Made by a program: the position numbers and the translations under genes
The notes under the pieces: generated by a model
What the model was told of the DNA's origin: nothing
The model's database searches: none
What the model saw: only the letters and a program-made list of their open reading frames with translations
NCBI GenBank assembly: GCA_946480785.1
Contig: CAMLLD010000047.1
Span: 1-51,520 of the forward strand
Source: an uncultured Blastocatellia bacterium
Lineage (GTDB): Bacteria; Acidobacteriota; Blastocatellia; Pyrinomonadales; Pyrinomonadaceae
DNA: 51,520 nucleotides
Direction of reading: 5' to 3'
Shown here: positions 45,735-51,520 of the stretch, piece after piece
How positions within the stretch are numbered: the first letter of the stretch is position 1
Layout: every line of letters begins with the position of its first letter

Positions 45735-46763
45735 GTGAAGGCTGACATCGACCTCGACATTGGCGGGAAGACTTTTTCTTCGGGTTTGTTGCCGGAGTTG
45801 ACGGCGGTGCTGCGCCGCAGCCGCGCGGGTGATTTGATCGCAGTCGTCGGTGACGAAGCTGGTGTTGGACCAGAGCTCGAAAGGTGGTGCCGCTTCACTG
45901 GCAACTCGCTGTTGGAGACGACGCGCGAAAACGATCGTTCACGATGGGTCTTTCGCTACGGCGCTGCCGCAGGTATTGCCGGTGACGAACGACCGGTCGG
46001 CTCGCGGCTTTGGCTCTACACAAATTTCGATTGCAACCTGCGTTGCGACTACTGTTGCGTGCGTTCCTCGCCGACTGCGCCGCGACGCGAGCTCGGTCTC
46101 GAGCGCATTCAGCGAATCTCTAGTGAAGCGGTTGCGCTTGGCGTGAAGGAGATCTTCGTCACCGGCGGCGAGCCGTTTCTCCTGGAAGACATCGGCGAGA
46201 TCCTGCTTGCTTGCGCTTCAGCCGCGCCGACGACAGTGCTCACGAATGGGATGTTATTCAAAGGTCGGCGTGAAGAGAGTTTGAGACTGCTGCCGCGCGA
46301 TCGCGTCGTGTTGCAAATCAGCTTGGACAGCCCGACACCGGAGCGGCACGATCTGCATCGCGGGCCAGGCACGTGGGCGCGAACCCGCGAAGGTATTCAG
46401 CGCGCTCGCGAGCTCGGTTTTCGCGTGCGTCTGGCAGCGACTGTTTCAACCGATCTTGAAGCCGAGGAGTTTCGTCGGTTTCTCGACGAGGAACAGATCG
46501 CGGAAGAAGATCGAGTGATACGGCGGATCGCTTTGCGTGGCGTGGCGAATGAAGGCGTTGCGGTAACGCGAGCCGATCTGGTACCGGAAGTAACTATCAC
46601 GGCCGAAGGCGTCTACTGGCATCCGGTTGGCGCTGAAGACAACGACCTGCTCGTTACACGCGAGATCTTTCCGCTCTCCGAATCGTTCGCGGCTGTGCGC
46701 CGCGCTTTCGATCGCGAACGCGAACACGCAAGCAAGCTCGCGATGATCTTCAACTGCGCGTGA
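45735..46763 (+). CDS. radical SAM protein with N-terminal TusA-like domain
   Basis: The protein is about 342 aa; the start is uncertain (GTG at 45735, TTG at 45729, no clear Shine-Dalgarno, probably coupled to the gene 12 bp upstream). Residues about 1-80 resemble the TusA/SirA sulfurtransferase fold (LTAVLRRSRAGDLIAVVGDEAGVGPELERWCRFTGNSLLE), but the active-site Cys-Pro motif is absent. From about 90 a radical SAM core follows: CNLRCDYC binds the [4Fe-4S] cluster and TGGEPF lies near the SAM site. No SPASM cluster is seen; only a C-terminal FNCA cysteine is present. The substrate is unknown. The TusA-like part suggests sulfur-related chemistry or protein docking. Confidence 0.82.
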   Translation: MKADIDLDIGGKTFSSGLLPELTAVLRRSRAGDLIAVVGDEAGVGPELERWCRFTGNSLLETTRENDRSRWVFRYGAAAGIAGDERPVGSRLWLYTNFDCNLRCDYCCVRSSPTAPRRELGLERIQRISSEAVALGVKEIFVTGGEPFLLEDIGEILLACASAAPTTVLTNGMLFKGRREESLRLLPRDRVVLQISLDSPTPERHDLHRGPGTWARTREGIQRARELGFRVRLAATVSTDLEAEEFRRFLDEEQIAEEDRVIRRIALRGVANEGVAVTRADLVPEVTITAEGVYWHPVGAEDNDLLVTREIFPLSESFAAVRRAFDREREHASKLAMIFNCA

Positions 46764-47589
46764 AGAACCCCTGTTCGCCCGCCGCCTCACGCAACGCCTC
46801 GTAACCATCGAGCTGCGGCGGCAACCAACGCTGCAAACCTTCCGCATCGAGTATCTCGCGATGCGCCGGGTTGTCGTAGTTCATCGCTGACAAAGCTGCC
46901 ACAAACCGATGCTCCAGTTCGCGATCGAAATGCGGCCGCGCCGTGAACATGCAGTGATTGTAAGGCGGCGACGACCAGATCTCCGTTAGACCACCTTCGG
47001 GAACAAGGTGTTCGTTTTGCACCGTGGTCCAGAAGGGACTGCCGATCGCGCCAGCGTCGGCGCGTCCGTCGAGCACAGCGCGCACGACGTCCACTTCGCT
47101 CGTTCCCGTGTCGCCATGCTTGCCTAAGTCGCTGTTGAAGCGCAACGTTTGGTAATCACTTCCCTCGCGCAGTCCCTGCTGCTCCAAAAAGTAAACGGGA
47201 AGAATCGCCGCGTGCCCGCTGTCGCGACTGCCCAGCGCGAGCGTGCGGCCCTTCAAGTCGTTGAGCGTAGCAATCGGGCCGCCAGTAACGGCAACGATCT
47301 TCGTCAACCAATTCAGATCAGTATCGCGCATGCCGATCGCGCGGCACGCGTGTCCGCTCCACTCATCCGCCTGCAGGTAAGCGAGGTTTGTGTTCCAGGC
47401 GATGTCGATACGCGGCGCGGCGTCACCCGGTTGGGCCAGGAGGGCGAGCACCTGCGCCTCGTAACTCTGAAACAGCACCACCTCGAGCGGAAGCTGCGCC
47501 TCCTCGTGAAAGTAGCGCCGCATCCCCTCCCAAATCGTGACCACCTTCGGATGGTAGGCCACCGCTCCAAGCCAAATCGTCCTGCTCAT
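46750..47589 (-). CDS. PhnD-like substrate-binding protein without signal peptide
   Basis: This 279-aa protein has the periplasmic-binding fold of the PhnD/SsuA group. It begins IWLGAVAYHPKVVTIWEGM, with LKGRTLALGSRDSGHAAILPVYFL and VVRAVLDGRADAGAIGSPFW. Such proteins bind phosphonate, phosphite, sulfonate or similar anions. No Sec, Tat or lipoprotein signal is present and no upstream in-frame start supplies one, so it is probably cytoplasmic. No permease or ATPase gene is nearby. It follows the acyl-CoA-dehydrogenase-like gene by 15 bp on the same strand and overlaps the convergent radical SAM gene by 14 bp. A cytosolic binding or sensing role is inferred. Confidence 0.8.
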   Translation of the reverse strand: MSRTIWLGAVAYHPKVVTIWEGMRRYFHEEAQLPLEVVLFQSYEAQVLALLAQPGDAAPRIDIAWNTNLAYLQADEWSGHACRAIGMRDTDLNWLTKIVAVTGGPIATLNDLKGRTLALGSRDSGHAAILPVYFLEQQGLREGSDYQTLRFNSDLGKHGDTGTSEVDVVRAVLDGRADAGAIGSPFWTTVQNEHLVPEGGLTEIWSSPPYNHCMFTARPHFDRELEHRFVAALSAMNYDNPAHREILDAEGLQRWLPPQLDGYEALREAAGEQGFFTRS

Positions 47590-47604
47590 AAATAATGATC
47601 CTGA

Positions 47605-48756
47605 TTAGAAGAGCGGAATTCCCAACAGTGCCTTGCCGATGAACTCGCGCAACACGTCGGCTGTTGGCGCCATCACCGCGCCCGCGTGTGCGTCGCGGAA
47701 GAGGCGTTCGATGTTCAAGTGTTTCGAAAATGCAGCGCCGCCGCAGACGCGCATCGCTGTCGAAGTAACGCTGATTGCTGTCTCGCCCGCGGCGGCTTTC
47801 GATTCGAGTACACGCAGCATCGTCATGTCGCCGGGGGTTTCGAGATGATCGACCACATCGTCGATGAACGCTGCTAGTTTGTCCGTTTCGATCTGCATCG
47901 TCGCGAGTTGAGCACGCAGCGTCGGCAGGCTCTCACCGAGACTCTGGCCCAGGTGTTCGAACTTCGCGTTCTTGAGATGCGACGTGGTTGCAGCAACTGC
48001 CGCCCGGCACAAGCCCAACGCCACCGCTGCCGAGCCGAGATTGAATAGCGGCATCACCACGTTGAGCATCGCGGGAAAACCCGCGCCGTCGTCGGTGAGT
48101 TGAAAATCCGCCGCCACCGGCGATTGGTCCAACGTTACCGGCGCGGAAGCGTTCGCGCGCAGTCCCATGCCGTTCCACGGACCAGCGACGGACAGACCTT
48201 GTGTTCCCTCCGTGACGAGATAAAGAGTCAAATCGGTTGGACCAGCGCCTTCCGGTGCAAGCGACGAAACGACGTAACTCTGCGCGTGGCCCGCGCTCGT
48301 CACCCACGACTTCTTCGCGCTTATCGTCACGCCGTTGCCGTTGCGCTGCGCCCGAGAGACCGGCGCCCAGAAATGACTGCGCGAACCCGCTTCACTGAAC
48401 GCGAGCGTAGACAAGTGACGGCCCGCGGCGATGTCCTGCATGATCGGTTTCATCGATCCAGCAGCATCTGCGCGCGCCGCTGCGATACCTGCCGCGCCCA
48501 TCACGTGCATCACGTAGACCATCGCGACCGACGCGTCCGCCTCAGCCAGCGCCGCGGTCACTGCGGCAAACGTGCGTGGGCCCAACCCCGCGCCGCCCAC
48601 GTCAGCCGGCAACATCAACCCGAGCAAACCGGCTTCACCGAGCGACTGAACAGCTTCGGTAGAGAATCGTCCCGCTTCGTCGTTCGGCGCTGCGGCAGGC
48701 GCGAGCACACTGCCGGCAATCTCGCGGGCTTTCAAAACGGCCGCTTCATGAGTCAT
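47605..48756 (-). CDS. acyl-CoA-dehydrogenase-fold flavoprotein
   Basis: The protein is 383 aa from the ATG at 48756 (MTHEAAVLKAREIAG), with a weak AGGTG site. Family landmarks include LGLMLPADVGGAGLGPRTFAAV, TLAFSEAGSRSHFWAPVS, ISAKKSWVTSAGHAQSYVV and, near the C-terminus, a RVCGGAAFSKHLNIERLFRDAHAG motif that contacts FAD. The catalytic Glu of fatty-acid enzymes is not obvious, and the pattern resembles the flavin monooxygenase-like members (SfnB/DszC type). It could therefore oxidise a sulfur compound or another small molecule and not an acyl-CoA. It is cotranscribed with the PhnD-like gene. Confidence 0.8.
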   Translation of the reverse strand: MTHEAAVLKAREIAGSVLAPAAAPNDEAGRFSTEAVQSLGEAGLLGLMLPADVGGAGLGPRTFAAVTAALAEADASVAMVYVMHVMGAAGIAAARADAAGSMKPIMQDIAAGRHLSTLAFSEAGSRSHFWAPVSRAQRNGNGVTISAKKSWVTSAGHAQSYVVSSLAPEGAGPTDLTLYLVTEGTQGLSVAGPWNGMGLRANASAPVTLDQSPVAADFQLTDDGAGFPAMLNVVMPLFNLGSAAVALGLCRAAVAATTSHLKNAKFEHLGQSLGESLPTLRAQLATMQIETDKLAAFIDDVVDHLETPGDMTMLRVLESKAAAGETAISVTSTAMRVCGGAAFSKHLNIERLFRDAHAGAVMAPTADVLREFIGKALLGIPLF

Positions 48757-48803
48757 GATGCACCTGTTATCCAAAATGTAATTAGAACGCTGCGGATTGT
48801 CGC

Positions 48804-49574
48804 ATGACACACGCCCCAATATCTACACCACCCGTTTGCGCGCTCGGGCTGATGGCGAAAGCGCCGCTGGCGGGCGAGGCGAAAACGCGCCTCGTGCCGC
48901 CGCTGACCGCACGCGAAGCCGCGGAGCTCAACATCTGCTTTCTGCGCGACATGGCGGCAAATATCGAGAGCGTGAATGAAATCGCGGCGGCTGCGGGGTT
49001 CGTGGTCTACACGCCGGCCGGCGCGGAGTCGGCGTTCGATCGCGTGTTACCGGCCGGGTTCAAGTTGCTGGTCCAACGTGGCGCGAATCTGGGCGAGCGG
49101 CTGGGCAATGCGACCGACGATCTGCTGCAACAGGGTTATGGCGGCGTTTGTCTCATCAACTCAGATAGCCCGACTTTGCCGCAGTCGCTTTTGCTGCGCG
49201 CAATCGAGTTGCTTATGGCTGAAGGCGATCGCGTGGTTCTCGGCGCGGCGGAAGACGGAGGTTACTACCTGGTTGGTCTGAAGCACGCACACCGACATCT
49301 TTTCGATCGCATTGCCTGGAGCACGCCGGACGTGTTCGCGCGCACGCTGGAACGCGCCGCGGAAATCGATCTGCCGGTTGAATTGCTGCCGCCGTGGTAT
49401 GACGTCGACGACGCCGAAACACTGGGGCGATTGTGTGCAGAGTTGTTCTTTAGCAAACCGTCGAACGGAGCTTATCCGGCGCCGCACACACGCGCGTTCC
49501 TCGACTCGATAATCAAAGCGGAAGGACTTGCGCGTATCTGTCCCAAACTTTCAAACCGCCGCACAGCGACATGA
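48804..49574 (+). CDS. TIGR04282-type glycosyltransferase (DUF2064)
   Basis: This 256-aa protein is divergent from the flavoprotein gene, with only 47 bp between starts. The GT-A-like nucleotide-sugar fold shows MAKAPLAGEAKTRL, RGANLGERLGNATDDLLQQGY, LINSDSPTLP (metal-binding DSD-like motif), LGAAEDGGYYLVGL and YDVDDAETL. The family is named for arsenosugar biosynthesis, but no arsenic genes are near. An ATGA overlap couples it to the next membrane glycosyltransferase gene, which suggests surface-glycolipid or glycan assembly. Confidence 0.85.
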   Translation: MTHAPISTPPVCALGLMAKAPLAGEAKTRLVPPLTAREAAELNICFLRDMAANIESVNEIAAAAGFVVYTPAGAESAFDRVLPAGFKLLVQRGANLGERLGNATDDLLQQGYGGVCLINSDSPTLPQSLLLRAIELLMAEGDRVVLGAAEDGGYYLVGLKHAHRHLFDRIAWSTPDVFARTLERAAEIDLPVELLPPWYDVDDAETLGRLCAELFFSKPSNGAYPAPHTRAFLDSIIKAEGLARICPKLSNRRTAT

Positions 49575-50875
49575 GCGAACAACCGCGCGCGGCGTTCAGT
49601 CTTGCAAGTAAGAAAGCGACCGTGGTGCTGACGGCGCTCGGCGTCGCAACGCTCGTCTTGTATCGCATCGCGGTCCACTCGAAAGGCGTGGCGGACATCG
49701 TTTGGTTTCTCGAGCTCGTCGCGGTTCAGATTCTGATCTACTTCGCCGCGGTGTGGCTTAGTCTGCGTACCAAAGACTCGCGCACGCTGTTGCTCCTGGG
49801 CCTCGTCTTCGCCGCGCTTTTCCGCGTCAGCATACTTTTTTCGCCGCCTTATTTATCGGACGACATTTATCGCTACGTGTGGGACGGGCGCGTGCAAGCG
49901 GCGGGTATAAATCCTTATCGCTACATCCCGGCCGACGAAGCGCTCGCCCCGTTGCGTGACGAAAAGATCTACCCAAACATGAACCGGCGCGACTCCGCAC
50001 ACACGATCTACCCACCGGTCGCGGAGGCTTACTTTCTACTCGTAACGCGATTCAGCGAATCGGTGACGTGGATGAAAGCGGCGATGATCGGGTGTGAGGT
50101 TGTCGCCGCTTGGGCGCTCGTTCAGTTGCTGGCTTCGTTTGGTTTCGCGCGGCAACGCGTCTTGATCTACGCGTGGCATCCGCTCGCGATTTGGGAGTTT
50201 GCCGGCAGCGGGCACCTCGACGCGATGGCCGTTGCGTTTATTGCGCTCGCGCTGTTGGCTCATCGCAAGCGCAGCGAAATTTCGACCGGCGTCGCGTTGG
50301 CGTGCGCCACGTGTGTGAAGCTGTTTCCCGCAGTGTTGTTTCCGGCGTTGTATCCGCGGCGGAGTTGGAAAATGCCGCTCGCGTTTGCGGCGACGATACT
50401 CATCGCGTATCTGCCTTATCTCAGTGTTGGACCAGTGGGCGTGCTTGGATACCTGCCGGGTTATGCGAGTGAACGCGGCATGGTGAGCGGCGAACAATAC
50501 TTTCTGCTCGCGGTGACGCGACGAGTGTTGAGCGCGCACGTGCCGACTTCAGCGTATCTCATTTTTGCTGTGGCGGTGCTCGGCGCTGTTTCAGTGTGGA
50601 TGCTGCGAGATCGGCAAACGGATGATCTTCGCTACTTGCGAAACAGTCTGATCATCGCTTCGCTTTTTCTGTTGCTGGTGGCGCCGCACTTCTCGTGGTA
50701 CTTCGTGTGGTTAATACCGTTTCTTTGCTTCATTCCGTCGCTTGCGGTCTTCTATCTGACGGGTGCGAGCTTTCTGCTTTATCTGACGTGGCTCGGCGAT
50801 TCGCCCGATCGCATGCTCGTCTTGAAAGGCCTGATCTTCGTGCCGTTTTTGCTCCTCAGCCTGCGCCGTAAATGA
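49571..50875 (+). CDS. polytopic GT-C (GT87/mannosyltransferase-like) membrane glycosyltransferase
   Basis: This 434-aa protein has about ten to twelve hydrophobic helices. The first large loop has the polyprenyl-phosphosugar-dependent signature LSDDIYRYVWDGRVQAAGINPYRYIP, with the paired Asp thought to be catalytic in GT-C enzymes. The start overlaps the preceding stop and the end overlaps the following start (ATGA at both), so three genes are translated as a coupled unit. It would transfer a sugar from a lipid carrier on the outer face of the membrane. The acceptor is unknown. Confidence 0.85.
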   Translation: MSEQPRAAFSLASKKATVVLTALGVATLVLYRIAVHSKGVADIVWFLELVAVQILIYFAAVWLSLRTKDSRTLLLLGLVFAALFRVSILFSPPYLSDDIYRYVWDGRVQAAGINPYRYIPADEALAPLRDEKIYPNMNRRDSAHTIYPPVAEAYFLLVTRFSESVTWMKAAMIGCEVVAAWALVQLLASFGFARQRVLIYAWHPLAIWEFAGSGHLDAMAVAFIALALLAHRKRSEISTGVALACATCVKLFPAVLFPALYPRRSWKMPLAFAATILIAYLPYLSVGPVGVLGYLPGYASERGMVSGEQYFLLAVTRRVLSAHVPTSAYLIFAVAVLGAVSVWMLRDRQTDDLRYLRNSLIIASLFLLLVAPHFSWYFVWLIPFLCFIPSLAVFYLTGASFLLYLTWLGDSPDRMLVLKGLIFVPFLLLSLRRK

Positions 50876-51520
50876 ATACCAAGCCGTTCATCTCCGTGAT
50901 CATCGCCGCGCTTAATGAAGAAGAAGCGATCGCGCACGTCATCAATGCGGTTCCGAAAGATCTCGCCGACGAGATCGTCGTCGTCGACAACGGCAGCAAG
51001 GATCGCACTGCGGAGATCGCGGCGGCCGCCGGCGCGCGTGTCGTGAAACAGCCGGTTCCCGGTTACGGACGCGCATATCAAACCGGAGTACGCTCTGTTT
51101 CACCCGAGTGTGAGATCGTCGTGTTTCTCGACGGCGACGGCAGCGACTGTCCCGAGATGATGGACCGACTCGTCACGCCGATCATGGAAGGAAAAGCGGA
51201 GTTTGTAATCGGATCGCGCACGCGCGGCGAACGCGAACCGGGCAGCATGAACCCGCATCAGGTTTTTGCCGGTTACATGATCGGTTCGTTTCTGCGAATC
51301 TTGTACGGCGTGCGTTCGACCGACATGGGACCGTTCCGCGCTATTCGCCGCGACACCCTGGAGCGGCTCAATCTGCGCGAAGAGACGTACGGCTGGCCGT
51401 TGGAGATGCAAATGCGCGCGGCTCGCGCGCACGTGCGAACGTTGGAAGTGCCGGTTGACTATCGCCGGCGCGCCGGCGGTCACTCAAAAATCGCGGGCAC
51501 AGTGCGCGGCTCGATCCTCG
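50872..51520 (+). CDS. family 2 glycosyltransferase, partial (runs off the window)
   Basis: The start ATG overlaps the previous stop (ATGA at 50872-50875) and the frame stays open to the window end, about 216 codons. The N-terminal GT-A domain reads FISVIIAALNEEEAIAHVI, EIVVVDNGSKDRTAEIA, YGRAYQTGV and VVFLDGDGSDCPEMM, with the DxD-type metal motif. The later YGWPLEMQMRA and VDYRRRAGGHSKI segments fit dolichyl/polyprenyl-phosphate sugar synthases. Making the lipid-linked sugar donor for the preceding membrane enzyme is the natural inference. The C-terminus is not visible. Confidence 0.88.
   Translation, partial: MNTKPFISVIIAALNEEEAIAHVINAVPKDLADEIVVVDNGSKDRTAEIAAAAGARVVKQPVPGYGRAYQTGVRSVSPECEIVVFLDGDGSDCPEMMDRLVTPIMEGKAEFVIGSRTRGEREPGSMNPHQVFAGYMIGSFLRILYGVRSTDMGPFRAIRRDTLERLNLREETYGWPLEMQMRAARAHVRTLEVPVDYRRRAGGHSKIAGTVRGSIL

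Noticed and set aside
48804..49574. Arsenosugar or arsenic-detoxification island
   Set aside because: The glycosyltransferase family name mentions arsenosugars, but no arsM, arsR or arsenite pump is nearby. The coupled GT-C and GT2 genes fit surface glycan assembly.
1..51520. Insertion sequences, tRNA genes or CRISPR arrays
   Set aside because: I read both strands for transposase motifs, terminal repeats, cloverleaf-like segments and regular spacer arrays and saw none that held up. A tRNA scan could still find one I missed.

Overview
The window reads as chromosomal DNA of an Acidobacteriota, most likely Blastocatellia (Pyrinomonadaceae-like). This is inferred from gene types only: a secreted Calx-beta/DUF4214 propeller protein, an orphan MacB/FtsX permease of the ADOP type, a TPR regulator with a C-terminal Fis-type helix-turn-helix, and a response regulator fused to a thioredoxin-reductase-like module. 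I saw no rRNA, tRNA, CRISPR array, transposase or phage gene.

Layout. 1-5.9 kb: the tail of a possible upstream gene, a large secreted propeller protein, and a TIR-receiver-TIR protein. 5.9-10.4 kb: a small exported protein, a histidine kinase/response regulator pair, and a secreted sugar dehydrogenase. 10.5-18 kb: a ClC chloride channel, then a copper/redox group on the minus strand (Tat multicopper oxidase, exported unknown protein, HMBD-SCO-cytochrome c fusion) divergent from a Crp/Fnr regulator, then a DUF3465 protein. 18.2-20.6 kb: an orphan ABC permease. 20.6-35.4 kb: a four-gene operon of very large proteins (1564, 648, 1280 and 1348 aa). The first resembles DUF6603 proteins and the other three I cannot assign. 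35.5-37.2 kb: a frame-broken TPR-Fis regulator divergent from a 59-aa exported peptide. 37.3-40.6 kb: a sulfur-type operon (ATP-grasp, SfnG/SsuD-like flavin monooxygenase, D-cysteine desulfhydrase-like enzyme) behind a leader that looks like a cysteine-codon transcription attenuator. 40.7-43.8 kb: a receiver/flavoprotein fusion with a cNMP-binding histidine kinase. 43.9-48.8 kb: a quinone oxidoreductase, a lipoprotein, a radical SAM protein with a TusA-like N-terminus, a PhnD-like binding protein without signal peptide, and an acyl-CoA-dehydrogenase-fold protein. 48.8 kb to the end: three translationally coupled glycosyltransferase genes, the last cut by the window edge.

The two strongest discovery candidates are these. 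(1) The leader at 37.31-37.56 kb has a consensus -35 promoter, a 37-codon ORF with Cys-x-Cys-x-Cys-Cys-Cys, an antiterminator arm just after the Cys codons, and a perfect terminator hairpin with seven T's before an operon of sulfur-type enzymes. (2) The uncharacterised giant-protein operon fills 14.6 kb. Next in interest are the TPR regulator/exported peptide pair with helically phased TTGCAA sites, the TIR-REC-TIR protein, and a long imperfect hairpin between two copper-group genes. All assignments come from reading the sequence and remembered family motifs. No database search or folding program was run.
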